A stretch of DNA of 64,000 bases from assembly GCF_021325795.1 (NCBI RefSeq), contig NZ_JAHPZX010000008.1:1-64000 (forward strand), written 5' to 3'. The position numbers were made by a program, and so were the translations under genes. Numbering within the stretch: position 1 is the first letter of the stretch; each line of letters opens with the position of its first letter. The notes beneath the pieces are model-generated. The model saw only the letters and a program-made list of their open reading frames with translations. It made no database searches and was not told where the DNA came from. Shown piece by piece: positions 26,751-35,843 of this stretch. This DNA is from Bordetella sp. LUAb4. Its GTDB lineage: Bacteria > Pseudomonadota > Gammaproteobacteria > Burkholderiales > Burkholderiaceae_B.

Positions 26751-29700
26751 ATGATCATTGATAAGAAAGACGAAATGCCGCTATTCGTCGGCATCGCCGT
26801 GCTCAGCGTATTGATTTTCGGGGTCGATGTCGTTACGGAGCTGGGTATCGCGGTATGGGTGTTCTACATCATTCCCGTCACGCTGAGCGTGTTCCAGCGT
26901 AATAAATACCTGCCGATCTTCGTTGCCCTGATCGAAGTGGTGTTGATCATCCTGGGCATCTTCCTGCCGCTGGACAACGTCATACAACTGCGCAACGTGA
27001 TCAACCGCAGCTTTGGCGTGATCACGATCTTCGCCACGGCAGCCCTGGCGACGCAGGTGATCGGCGCGCGCATCAAGGCCCAAGGCCTGGCCTGGCTGCA
27101 GGAAGGCAATGCCACGGTGGCCAAGGACCTCCTGGGTGAACAGAGCGTGGAAGACGTCGGCCGCAATGCGCTATACGCCCTGGCTCGCTATGTCGACGCG
27201 CAGCTTGGTGCCATCCACCGGCTGGAGCGTGGCGCCCTGACCTGGATCGGCGGTTTCGCCTGCGAACGCAACGACACCCCGGCCAGCGCCGGCTTGGCGC
27301 TGGAAGTGGCCTCGCATGGCGAGCCCCTGGTCGTGCGCGAACTGCCCGACAACTATGCGGCGGTGCGCTCCACGGTGGGCCAGGGCCAGCCGCGCACCCT
27401 GGTCCTCGCGCCGGTGCGCGCCGAAGGACGCATCCAGGGCGTGATCGAGCTGGCCTTCCTGCGCCAGGGCGATTTCTCGGACGTCCTGCGCCTGCTGGCC
27501 GGCGCCGGTGAAAACATCGGCGTGGCCTTGCGCTCGGCCATGTACCGGGAACACCTGCGTGACCTGCTGGAAGAAACCCAGCGCCAGAGCGAAGAGCTGC
27601 AGACCCAGCAGGAAGAACTGCGGGTTTCCAACGAAGAACTGGAAGAACAAGGCCGCGCCCTGCGCGAATCGCAGCATCGGCTGGAACAGCAGCAAACCGA
27701 CCTGATTCAGAGCAATACCCAGCTGGAAGAACACACCGCGCGCCTGGAACGGCAAAAGCGCGATCTGCTCAAGGCCCAGCACGCGCTGGAAATCAATGCC
27801 CAGGAACTGCACCGCGCCAACCGCTACAAGTCGGAATTCCTGGCCAATATGTCGCACGAGCTGCGCACGCCGCTGAACAGCTCGCTGATCCTGTCGCAAA
27901 TGCTGGCCGGCCCCAAGTCCGCCACCATGGCGGCCGAGGAAATCCAGCGCTATGCGCGCACCATCCATGCGTCCAACAGCGACCTGCTGTCGCTGATCAA
28001 CGACATCCTGGACCTGTCCAAGATCGAGGCCGGCCACGTCGAGATGGATACCGGCGTGGTGTCGCTCAACGGCCTGCTGGAAGCCGTGCGCCAGATGTTC
28101 GAGCCGATCGCCGCCAGCAAGAGCCTGGGCTTCCGCGTGATCGTCGAGAACAATGCACCGCCCATGCTGACCACCGACCGCAGCAAGCTGCAGCAGGTGC
28201 TGAAGAATCTGCTGGCGAATGCCTTCAAGTTCACCGAACAGGGCGAGGTGACGTTGACGGTGGCGGGTTGCGACGATGGGCGCGTGTCCTTCGCGGTGGC
28301 CGATACCGGCATCGGCATTCCGGAACACCAGCAGGACGTGATTTTCGAAGCCTTCCGCCAGGCCGACGGCACCACCAGCCGCAAGTACGGCGGCACCGGG
28401 CTGGGCCTGTCGATTTCGCGCGAACTGACGCGCGTGCTGGGCGGCGAGTTGCGCGTGCGTAGCACGCCCGGCCAGGGCAGCACTTTTACCGCCGAAGTCA
28501 GCGCGCAGCTGGACCAGGCGACCATCGCGCCCTCCGCGCTGGCACCCAAGGGCGCTGGCGCAACGCCGCAGGATGACTCGGTCAACGCGCAACCATCGGC
28601 CGAGCCGGCGGCTGGGCTCGCGGCGGTGCGCCCGGCGTCCAGCGCAGCGGCTGGCGGCGGCGCGGGGGCGAGGATCGGTGCCAGGGCCGGGAACGGCAAT
28701 GACACCCGGGCCTTCTCTTTTGCCGATCATGCGCTGCCCAAGAACTCGGCGGTAGCCGCGGCGGCGGCCGCCGCCGACAGCGTGGCCGCCGTGCCTGCCG
28801 CCGCGCCGCGCGGCGATGTGCAGGACCGCCAGTTCGACCGCATGGTGCTGGTGATCGAGGATGACCAGCGCTTCGCCGACATCCTTTATGAAGTGGCGCA
28901 CGAACAGGGCTTCGACTGCGTGCTGTCCGCCAACGGCGCCGACGCCCTGCGCCTGGCGCGCGAGTTACGGCCGTCGGGCATCCTGCTGGATATCGGTCTG
29001 CCTGACCAGTCGGGCTTGAGCGTGCTGGACCAGATCAAGCGCGACCCGGCCACACGCCACATTCCCATCCACATGATTTCGGTGGCCGACCACGTGCAGA
29101 CCGCGCTGGAGCTGGGCGCCGTGGGCTACGCCGTCAAACCGGTGGCGCGCGAAGAACTGATCGCGGCCTTCGCCAAGGTCGAGGAAAAGCTGCAAACGCG
29201 CGCGCGCCGCATCCTGGTGGTGGAGGACGATGCCACGCTGCGCGAAAGCATCGCCCTGTTGCTGCAGGCCGATGACGTGGAAATCACCATGTGCGGTACG
29301 GTGGCCCAGGCGCTGGAAGCCGTGGCGACGCACACCTTCGATTGCATGGTGATGGACCTGATGCTGCCGGACGCGTCCGGCTACGACCTGCTGGAGCAGA
29401 TGGCCAGCGGCGGCAAGTACGCCTTCCCGCCCGTCATCGTCTACACCGGCCGGGCCCTGACGCGCGACGAGGAAACCCGTCTGCGGCGCTATTCCCGTTC
29501 CATCATCATCAAGGGCGCCAAGTCGCCGGAACGCCTGGTCGACGAAGTGACGTTGTTCCTGCACCGGGTCGAGGCTTCGCTGCCGCCGGACCAGCAGAAG
29601 CTGCTGCTGCAGGCGCGCCAGCGCGATGCCGTGTTCGAAGGCCGCCGCATCCTGCTGGTGGAAGACGACGTGCGCAACATCTTCGCCCTGTCCAGCGTGC

Positions 29701-30008
29701 TGGAGCCGCTGGGCGCGGAGATCATCGTCACGCGCAATGGCCGCGAGGCGCTGGACTTCCTGGCGCGCGACAGCGCGGTGGACGTGGTGTTGATGGACTT
29801 GATGATGCCGGAAATGGATGGCCTGACGGCCACCCGCGAAATCCGCAAGCAGGCGGCCCTGCGCGACCTGCCCATCATCGCCCTGACCGCCAAGGCCATG
29901 GTGGACGACCGCAAGAACTGCCTGGACGCCGGCGCCAACGATTACATTGCCAAGCCCATCGACATCGATAAGCTGGTGTCGCTGTGCCGCGTCTGGATGC
30001 CCAAATAA
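26751..30008 (+). CDS. GAF hybrid sensor histidine kinase with three receiver domains
   Basis: 1085 residues. Four hydrophobic segments (about 8-105), a GAF domain (about 130-265), a long coiled coil (265-365), HisKA with phospho-acceptor His369 (ANMSHELRTPLNS), HATPase_c (about 440-585; VADTGIGIPE, YGGTGLGLSI), an Ala/Gly-rich linker (about 590-695), then three receivers at about 698-815, 818-950 and 964-1085. Each receiver keeps its phospho-acceptor Asp (LLDIGLPDQSG, VMDLMLPDASG, LMDLMMPEMDG) and Lys. The stop is 12 bases before cheR. A stacked phosphorelay input is inferred; the stimulus is unknown. Confidence 0.93.
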   Translation: MIIDKKDEMPLFVGIAVLSVLIFGVDVVTELGIAVWVFYIIPVTLSVFQRNKYLPIFVALIEVVLIILGIFLPLDNVIQLRNVINRSFGVITIFATAALATQVIGARIKAQGLAWLQEGNATVAKDLLGEQSVEDVGRNALYALARYVDAQLGAIHRLERGALTWIGGFACERNDTPASAGLALEVASHGEPLVVRELPDNYAAVRSTVGQGQPRTLVLAPVRAEGRIQGVIELAFLRQGDFSDVLRLLAGAGENIGVALRSAMYREHLRDLLEETQRQSEELQTQQEELRVSNEELEEQGRALRESQHRLEQQQTDLIQSNTQLEEHTARLERQKRDLLKAQHALEINAQELHRANRYKSEFLANMSHELRTPLNSSLILSQMLAGPKSATMAAEEIQRYARTIHASNSDLLSLINDILDLSKIEAGHVEMDTGVVSLNGLLEAVRQMFEPIAASKSLGFRVIVENNAPPMLTTDRSKLQQVLKNLLANAFKFTEQGEVTLTVAGCDDGRVSFAVADTGIGIPEHQQDVIFEAFRQADGTTSRKYGGTGLGLSISRELTRVLGGELRVRSTPGQGSTFTAEVSAQLDQATIAPSALAPKGAGATPQDDSVNAQPSAEPAAGLAAVRPASSAAAGGGAGARIGARAGNGNDTRAFSFADHALPKNSAVAAAAAAADSVAAVPAAAPRGDVQDRQFDRMVLVIEDDQRFADILYEVAHEQGFDCVLSANGADALRLARELRPSGILLDIGLPDQSGLSVLDQIKRDPATRHIPIHMISVADHVQTALELGAVGYAVKPVAREELIAAFAKVEEKLQTRARRILVVEDDATLRESIALLLQADDVEITMCGTVAQALEAVATHTFDCMVMDLMLPDASGYDLLEQMASGGKYAFPPVIVYTGRALTRDEETRLRRYSRSIIIKGAKSPERLVDEVTLFLHRVEASLPPDQQKLLLQARQRDAVFEGRRILLVEDDVRNIFALSSVLEPLGAEIIVTRNGREALDFLARDSAVDVVLMDLMMPEMDGLTATREIRKQAALRDLPIIALTAKAMVDDRKNCLDAGANDYIAKPIDIDKLVSLCRVWMPK

Positions 30009-30019
30009 GACAGCCCGCC

Positions 30020-30835
30020 ATGGACGCCATTTTCGATATCGAACTGAAACTGCTGCTGGAGGGCGTGTACCTGCGCTACCAGCACGACTTCCGCGGCTAC
30101 GCGGTGTCGTCGATGCGCCGGCGCGTGCAACAGGCCATGGAGCATTTCGAGTGTGCGTCGGTGTCGCAGCTGCAGGAAAAGGTGCTGCACCAGCCGGCGA
30201 TATTCGCGCAGATGCTGCAGTACTTCACCGTGCAGGTCAGCGAGATGTTCCGCGATCCCACGTATTTCCGCGCCCTGCGCGAAGTGGTGGTGCCGGTGCT
30301 CAAGACCTACCCTTCGGTGAAGCTGTGGGTGGCCGGGTGCAGCAGCGGCGAGGAGGTGTGGTCGCTGGCCATCCTGCTGGAAGAAGAGGACCTGCTGTCG
30401 CGCTCGCTCATCTACGCCACCGACATCAATCCCGACGCCCTGCGCGCCGCGGAGTCCGGCATCTACTCCCTGGACCGCATCGCGCAGTTCAGCAAGAACT
30501 ATCGCGCGGCCGGTGGCAAAGGCTCGCTGTCGGACTACTACACGTCGAATCTGCATGATGCCCGCTTCGATCGGCGCTTGCGCGAACACGTGGTCTTCGC
30601 CGATCACAGCCTGGCCACGGACAGCGTGTTTTCCGAGGTGCATTTCATTTCCTGCCGCAATGTCCTGATCTACTTCAACCGCGAGCTGCAGAATCGCGCC
30701 ACGGCCTTGTTCCACGAAGCGCTGGTACGGCGCGGCTTCCTGGGGCTGGGCTCCAAGGAAAGCCTGCGCTACACCGGCCAGGCCGCGCAGTTCGTGGAAG
30801 CGGATCGGAACGAACGGATCTACCAGCGTCTATGA
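30020..30835 (+). CDS. CheR-type chemoreceptor-glutamate methyltransferase
   Basis: 271 residues from ATG 30020. The N-terminal helical domain with a Tyr/Arg-rich segment (YLRYQHDFRGYAVSSMRRRVQQ) and the C-terminal SAM-binding domain (VAGCSSGEEVWSLAI, then ATDINPDALRAAESGIY, CRNVLIYF) are those of CheR. The pentapeptide-binding region and a chemoreceptor are absent in this neighbourhood. Overlaps the next gene by an ATGA. Many such CheR/CheB pairs sit beside hybrid kinases in a non-flagellar role. Confidence 0.9.
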   Translation: MDAIFDIELKLLLEGVYLRYQHDFRGYAVSSMRRRVQQAMEHFECASVSQLQEKVLHQPAIFAQMLQYFTVQVSEMFRDPTYFRALREVVVPVLKTYPSVKLWVAGCSSGEEVWSLAILLEEEDLLSRSLIYATDINPDALRAAESGIYSLDRIAQFSKNYRAAGGKGSLSDYYTSNLHDARFDRRLREHVVFADHSLATDSVFSEVHFISCRNVLIYFNRELQNRATALFHEALVRRGFLGLGSKESLRYTGQAAQFVEADRNERIYQRL

Positions 30836-31479
30836 ACCCCGCCAAGCCCCCTGCCACGTCCAAGCCCTCCGCGGCCGCGTCGCCCCGGCCCGCCGTCGAG
30901 CTGGTCGTCATCGGCGCCTCCGCCGGCGGTGTCGAGGTGCTGAGCACGCTGTTGAGCGCGCTGCCCGCCGACTTCCCGGCGGCCGTGGCCATCGTGCTGC
31001 ACATTCCGCCGGACCGCGACAGCCTGCTGCCCGCCTTGTTCACGCCGCGCTGCGCCCTGCCCGTCAAGGAAGTGGAAGACAAAGCCCCCGTCGAGCGCGG
31101 CACCGTGTATTTCGCCGCGCCCGATTACCACATGCTGGTCGAGCCGGACGGCTGCTTCGCGCTGTCGCAGGACGAGGCGGTGAATTTTTCCCGTCCGTCC
31201 ATCGACCTGCTGTTCGAGTCCGCCGCCGTCGCGTATCGCGAACGCCTGCTCGCCATCGTGCTTACCGGCGGCAGTGCCGATGGCGCCGCCGGATTGCAAA
31301 CCGTACGCCAGATGGGCGGCCGCGCGTGGGTGCAAGATCCCGCCAGCGCCGACGCCCCCGCCATGCCGTCCTTTGCCATCGAGCGCGCGGGCGCCGATCT
31401 GGTGACGGGGCCCGCCGCGCTGGCGCGCAGCCTGGCCGCCTTGGCCCTTACAATGCTGCCTGATTCAAGGGACCGTTAG
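30832..31479 (+). CDS. CheB-type methylesterase lacking a receiver domain
   Basis: 215 residues consisting of just the C-terminal CheB catalytic domain. Ser in GASAGG, His in LHIPPDRDS and Asp in TGGSADGAAG fit the CheB triad. The usual N-terminal receiver is missing; the chain starts with a 20-residue Pro/Ala/Ser-rich lead. Without a receiver, control by phosphorylation must come from elsewhere, perhaps from the hybrid kinase. Start ATG overlaps the cheR stop. Confidence 0.9.
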   Translation: MNPAKPPATSKPSAAASPRPAVELVVIGASAGGVEVLSTLLSALPADFPAAVAIVLHIPPDRDSLLPALFTPRCALPVKEVEDKAPVERGTVYFAAPDYHMLVEPDGCFALSQDEAVNFSRPSIDLLFESAAVAYRERLLAIVLTGGSADGAAGLQTVRQMGGRAWVQDPASADAPAMPSFAIERAGADLVTGPAALARSLAALALTMLPDSRDR

Positions 31480-31481
31480 CC

Positions 31482-32603
31482 GTGACCGAAAATATCAACA
31501 TATTGGTCGTCGATGACATCGCACAGAACCTCGTTGCGTTCGATGCGCTATTGAGCCGACCCGGCATCACCGTGCTGAAGGCCAACTCCGGCGTCGAAGC
31601 GCTGGAGTTGCTGCTGGCCAATGAGGTGGCGCTGGCGTTGGTCGACGTGCAGATGCCGCAAATGAACGGGTTCGAGCTGGCCGAGCTGGTCCGCGGCAGT
31701 GACCGCACGCGCACCGTGCCGCTGATCTTCCTGACCGCGGCCACGCACGAGCGCGACGCCCACTTCCGCGGCTACGAAGCGGGCGCGGTGGACTTCATGT
31801 ACAAGCCCATCGACAACGACGTGCTACTCAGCAAGGTCAATGTCTTCGTCGAGCTGTATACGCAACGCAAGCAGTTGGCGCGCCAGCTGGAAGAGTTGCG
31901 CCAGGCGCTGACCCTGAACGAGATGTTCACCGCCGTGCTGGGCCACGATCTGCGCAACCCGCTGTCGACCATCTTGCACGGTTCGGAGCTGCTGCTGCGC
32001 ACCAGCGACGATCCCAAGGTCAATACCAATGCGCGGCGCATCCAGGCCAGCGCGGGACGCATGTCCAAGATGGTCGACCAGTTGCTGGACGTGGCGCGCA
32101 TTCGCTCCAATGGGCTGGTGCTGCAGCCGGCGCCGGTGGACTACCGCGATATCTGCATTGCCATCATCGAGGAAATTCCCGATCCGGGGCAGCGCGCACG
32201 GGTGGATTTCACCGCCCGCGGCGATACCGTGGGCATGGTCGACGCCGACCGGTTCTCGCAGGTGCTGTCCAACCTGATCAGCAATGCCTTGCAGCACGGT
32301 ACGGACGACGCGCCGGTGGCCCTGGAGATCGACGGCAGCCAGGCCGACCGCATCGGCGTGCATGTGCGCAATGGCGGCGTGATTCCGCCCGCGCAACTGC
32401 CAAACATCTTCAACGCTTTCCAGGCCAGCGAGGAAAGCCGCGTATCACGCAATGGCCTGGGCCTGGGTCTCTATATCGTGAAGAAGTTCGTCGACGCCCA
32501 TGGCGGCAGCGTGCGGGCGACGTCGACCCCGAACACCGGGACGGTGTTCGAGATCGTCATGCCCCGCGCGGCCGGCGCCGGAACGCTGCGGCCAGGCGCT
32601 TGA
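31482..32603 (+). CDS. Receiver-histidine kinase (REC-HisKA-HATPase) protein
   Basis: 373 residues starting with GTG two bases after the cheB stop. A receiver domain (about 5-125; VVDDIAQN, phospho-acceptor Asp in ALVDVQMPQMNG, Lys in MYKPIDN) is followed by HisKA (His in VLGHDLRNPLSTILHG, about residue 155) and an HATPase_c (about 255-365; LSNLISNAL, NGLGLGLYIVKKF). No membrane segments, so a soluble relay component probably driven by the upstream hybrid kinase. Its end overlaps the convergent desaturase-like gene by 47 bases. Confidence 0.9.
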   Translation: MTENINILVVDDIAQNLVAFDALLSRPGITVLKANSGVEALELLLANEVALALVDVQMPQMNGFELAELVRGSDRTRTVPLIFLTAATHERDAHFRGYEAGAVDFMYKPIDNDVLLSKVNVFVELYTQRKQLARQLEELRQALTLNEMFTAVLGHDLRNPLSTILHGSELLLRTSDDPKVNTNARRIQASAGRMSKMVDQLLDVARIRSNGLVLQPAPVDYRDICIAIIEEIPDPGQRARVDFTARGDTVGMVDADRFSQVLSNLISNALQHGTDDAPVALEIDGSQADRIGVHVRNGGVIPPAQLPNIFNAFQASEESRVSRNGLGLGLYIVKKFVDAHGGSVRATSTPNTGTVFEIVMPRAAGAGTLRPGA

Positions 32604-33534
32604 ACCCCAGCCACTGCTGCGCGAAGAAGCCGCGGCCGTAATCACGGCTGCCGCCTTCGGGCAATTGGTCGGCAATGCCGGTGGCGCCGTAGTTGCCCTT
32701 GAAATACGCGGTGCGGAACAGGATGTCCCAGAACGGGAACAGCACGGCGTAGTTGTTGCCGACGACCTTGCCGGTGGCGGTGGTTTCGTAGGCGATGGCG
32801 TGGTGTTCCCGATGGAACTTGGGACCGACCAGCAGGCGCTGGCCGATGCTGCCGAAGCTGACCCGCAGGTTGGCGTGCGACAGGCTTTCCATCAACTGGG
32901 TGATGGCGACGATGGCCACGAACTGAGCCGGCGGCACGCCGATCAATTGCGAGATCACCACGATCACCGCGTCATGCAGCAGGTCGTCCAGCAGGTGGTT
33001 GCGGTTGTCGCTCCACATCGTCATCTGCCGCGTGCTGTGATGCACGGCGTGCAGTTGCCACATCCATTCGACGTTGTGCTGGGCGCGGTGGTAGAGATAT
33101 TCCACCAGATCGAAGATCACCAGGTAGACCGCCAGGCTGACCAGCGCGTTGTCGGTGACCCCCGGCCACAGATTGTCCAGCTGCATGGTGGTCAGGCCCC
33201 ACACATGCAACTGGCCGAACACGCTGTCGAACAACGGATCGATACTGAAGAACAGCGCCACGCGGAACAGCCCCAGGCGGTGGATCACCGTGTACAGCAC
33301 GTCGAGGCGGATCTCTTTGCGGTCCAACACCTTTTCCACCGGCCGCCAGCGCTGCAGCGGGCCGATCAGGCATACCAGGACGATGATCTGGCCGAAGCCG
33401 GCCAGCAGCCATAGCGTGGCATCGTAGGCGTCTTCCAGCGCGCCGGCGAAACCGAGGTGATACAGCACCGGCTGGATCATGGCTTCGAATAACCAGTCCT
33501 GCGCCATGCCGATGAAGTGATTGATGGTGTCCAT
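32557..33534 (-). CDS. Sterol desaturase / fatty acid hydroxylase family protein
   Basis: 325 residues with several membrane segments. The di-iron histidine clusters are present in order: HRAQHN (HxxxH), HAVHHS (HxxHH) and HREHH, spaced as in the superfamily. Such enzymes hydroxylate or desaturate sterols, fatty acids, carotenoids or similar lipids in the membrane. The substrate is not apparent. It ends inside the 3' end of the receiver-kinase gene on the opposite strand. Confidence 0.85.
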   Translation of the reverse strand: MDTINHFIGMAQDWLFEAMIQPVLYHLGFAGALEDAYDATLWLLAGFGQIIVLVCLIGPLQRWRPVEKVLDRKEIRLDVLYTVIHRLGLFRVALFFSIDPLFDSVFGQLHVWGLTTMQLDNLWPGVTDNALVSLAVYLVIFDLVEYLYHRAQHNVEWMWQLHAVHHSTRQMTMWSDNRNHLLDDLLHDAVIVVISQLIGVPPAQFVAIVAITQLMESLSHANLRVSFGSIGQRLLVGPKFHREHHAIAYETTATGKVVGNNYAVLFPFWDILFRTAYFKGNYGATGIADQLPEGGSRDYGRGFFAQQWLGFKRLAAAFRRRPRGA

Positions 33535-33570
33535 GCGATCGGTCTCTGCTACTTGCTCTTTATTTGCTCT

Positions 33571-34413
33571 TTATTTGCGCTTTGATTGCTCTTTACCGCC
33601 GACCCACTTGGCGTACTCCGGATGCTGGGCCAGGGTCTCGAAACAGAAGCCCTTGGCTTGCAAGCCGGTAATCAGGGGCTCCAGCACCGCCGGCGCCCAC
33701 GGGTCCTGGCGTGACCAGATGCCCAGGTGAGCGAGCAGGATATCGCCGGACCGTATGCTTTGCAGGGCCCGCTCCAGCAGGCGCTGATTGGGATATTTGT
33801 CACTGGGCAGTTCGTCGCCCAGGAAACCATTGGGCGCCCAGCCGACGTGGTGATAACCGCAAGCCAGCGCGGCCTTCAACAGCGCGGGCGAGGTATGGCC
33901 GCCCGGCGCGCGGAACAGCGGCGCCATTTTCGCACCGGTCATCTCATGGAAGCGCTTGGCAGAAGCATCGAGGGCGTCGCAATACTGCGCCGCCGTGAAG
34001 ACTTCCTTCTTGCCGGCGTTGGGGCCGGCGCTGGGCCGCACCAGGAACTTGCCGTCGGGCAAGTCCTTGAGCCAATAGACGTGATCGTAGGTGTGCGAGC
34101 CGAACACGTCGCCGTCGGCCACGCGCGCCTTCCACCATGGCGCCCACTGATCGTCCAGCGACGAGCCGTTGGTCAGCGTGCGTTCGTTGGCCAGGAAGAA
34201 GCTGGCGCGCACATGGTGCTTTTGCAGCACCTGCGCCACCAGCGGCGCCACGCCCATATGACCCGTATCGAAGGTCATATAGACGGGCTTGGCGCAGGTG
34301 GCGGGCGCCGGCGCGGCAACGGCCACCTGGCAGGCCGCCGCGCCCAGGAGGACAGCGGCGATAGCCTTATTGGCAGAGGGCTTGCCGGTGGCGGCCTTCT
34401 TAACGCCAGTCAT
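33571..34413 (-). CDS. Polysaccharide deacetylase (NodB)-like protein, atypical motif 1
   Basis: 280 residues if started at ATG 34413, 28 bases past the YVTN gene; earlier in-frame starts overlap that gene. Signal peptide core AIAAVLLGAAAC, then a NodB fold: motif 1 TFDTGHMG, motif 2 SHTYDH (H-x3-H), motif 3 RAPGGH, and a late LAHLGI. In canonical enzymes motif 1 is TFDDG with the second Asp binding metal; here it is Thr, so metal binding or catalysis may differ. Exported, perhaps acting on a surface polysaccharide or peptidoglycan. Confidence 0.78.
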   Translation of the reverse strand: MTGVKKAATGKPSANKAIAAVLLGAAACQVAVAAPAPATCAKPVYMTFDTGHMGVAPLVAQVLQKHHVRASFFLANERTLTNGSSLDDQWAPWWKARVADGDVFGSHTYDHVYWLKDLPDGKFLVRPSAGPNAGKKEVFTAAQYCDALDASAKRFHEMTGAKMAPLFRAPGGHTSPALLKAALACGYHHVGWAPNGFLGDELPSDKYPNQRLLERALQSIRSGDILLAHLGIWSRQDPWAPAVLEPLITGLQAKGFCFETLAQHPEYAKWVGGKEQSKRK

Positions 34414-34441
34414 TGTGTCGGCTGCCTTGTTGGCGCCAGTC

Positions 34442-35548
34442 CTATTGCATCGGGACATGATCCAGCGTCCATACGCCATGCGGCGAGCGTCCCACGGTGG
34501 TTTGCTGCTTGACGACCTTCTTTTCCAGATCGATCACCGTCAGCTTGCGAATCCAGCGCGAGGTCACCAGCAGCGTCTTGCCGCCGGCCAGCACGTCCAT
34601 GCAGTCCGGGCCGCCGGGCGCGGGATACTCGTCGGTGACCTTCAGTGCCTGCATGTCGATGCGACTGATGGTGTTGGCGGCGCGATTGCTGACGAAGATG
34701 TGGCGGCCGTCGCCTTGAATGCGGAAGGCGTGGGCGCCCTTGTCGGTCTTGATACGGGTGATCAGCTTGGCCGGCGTCTGGGTGAGGTCATAGGCTTCGA
34801 CGTAGGAATCGCCGGTCAGGGCCACCAGCATGACCTTGTCGCCAGGAACGATGTAGACGTCCGCGGGCGTCTTGCCCACCGGCAGGATCCACTTGGTCTT
34901 CTGCGTGGCCAGGTCGATGGCATAGACCTCGTCGCTGTCTTGCATCGACACGTAGGTGGTGGTGCTCTTGCTGTCGATGCCGATATGGCTGGGGGTCTTG
35001 CCGGTATTGACGCGCTTGAGCAGCTTCAGATCGAAGCCGGACGCCTGCGGCACGTACTCATAGATGTCGACGTGGTTCAGGCGATTGGCGGCCGTCACGA
35101 AGTACTTCATGTTCGGCGAGAAGCGCAGCTGATAAGGGTCGACGATGCCGGTCAGGGTGCGCTGCACCTGGGCTGTGCGCGGATCGATCAGGGTCAGCGA
35201 ATCACTGGTCGCGTTGGCGACGATGAGGGATTTCTGGTCCGGCGAGAAATACAGGTGATGCGGCTCCTTGCCCGTGGGAATGCGGCGCAGCTCCTTGTAG
35301 GTGCCCGGTTCGAGCACACTGACCGAAGCGTCGAGGGAGTTCAGTACGAAAATGGGATCGGCCTGGGCCGCGTGCGCGGTGACGGGTGCGACGGCGGTGA
35401 AGGCCAGGCTGGCGGCAAGGCAGGTGCTTGCGAGCGTGCTCGCAAGCGTGCTGGCGAAGGTGCGGGAAAGCGAACCGGCAAAGGAAGGCAGGAGCGTCAA
35501 AGCGTGTCTCGTTAATAAGCGGGAAGTAAGCAACGCAAATTTTGACAT
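34442..35548 (-). CDS. YVTN beta-propeller repeat protein, periplasmic
   Basis: 368 residues. An N-terminal signal region has a tandem TLASTLAST repeat (about 32-43) and ends at VTAHAAQ (about 61). The rest is a seven-bladed propeller of YVTN repeats (RIPTGKEPHHLYFSPDQKSLIVAN, HIFVSNRAANTISRID, VGRSPHGVW). Such proteins are structural or ligand-binding and appear in haem-d1 or surface-layer contexts; no haem ligand set is evident. The polysaccharide-deacetylase-like gene follows closely on the same strand. A perfect FNR box lies about 140 bases upstream. Confidence 0.82.
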   Translation of the reverse strand: MSKFALLTSRLLTRHALTLLPSFAGSLSRTFASTLASTLASTCLAASLAFTAVAPVTAHAAQADPIFVLNSLDASVSVLEPGTYKELRRIPTGKEPHHLYFSPDQKSLIVANATSDSLTLIDPRTAQVQRTLTGIVDPYQLRFSPNMKYFVTAANRLNHVDIYEYVPQASGFDLKLLKRVNTGKTPSHIGIDSKSTTTYVSMQDSDEVYAIDLATQKTKWILPVGKTPADVYIVPGDKVMLVALTGDSYVEAYDLTQTPAKLITRIKTDKGAHAFRIQGDGRHIFVSNRAANTISRIDMQALKVTDEYPAPGGPDCMDVLAGGKTLLVTSRWIRKLTVIDLEKKVVKQQTTVGRSPHGVWTLDHVPMQ

Positions 35549-35691
35549 GCCGATGCATGTCGGCCACGGCTAAATCGCCGGAAGGGTACGGAGTTGCGGC
35601 GCAGCAACAGGGTGGGCCACCCATTCGTGCGCTGAGATTCTACGAAACTCTTCCAGCTTCTGTCCCGAACGAACAAAACCTTTACAAATCA

Positions 35692-35705
35692 TTGATCTAT
35701 ATCAA
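35692..35705. promoter_or_regulatory. FNR/Anr-type box
   Basis: TTGAT-CTAT-ATCAA matches the FNR/Anr consensus TTGATNNNNATCAA exactly. It is in the AT-rich part of the 295-base divergent region, about 143 bases from the YVTN gene start and about 138 from the methyltransferase start. Position relative to a -10 could not be fixed, so either gene may be the target. Confidence 0.6.
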
Positions 35706-35843
35706 ATGTCTGATTCATTATCTGAAGTCGATCGGGGGATTGGACGGTGGCTATCCAGGAAAGTTCAGTGAACGGGCTAACATGACGGCGCGGCCCTGTT
35801 TTACGCCACGGGCCGCCAATTTTTTGCCACTCCCGGAGTTTTC

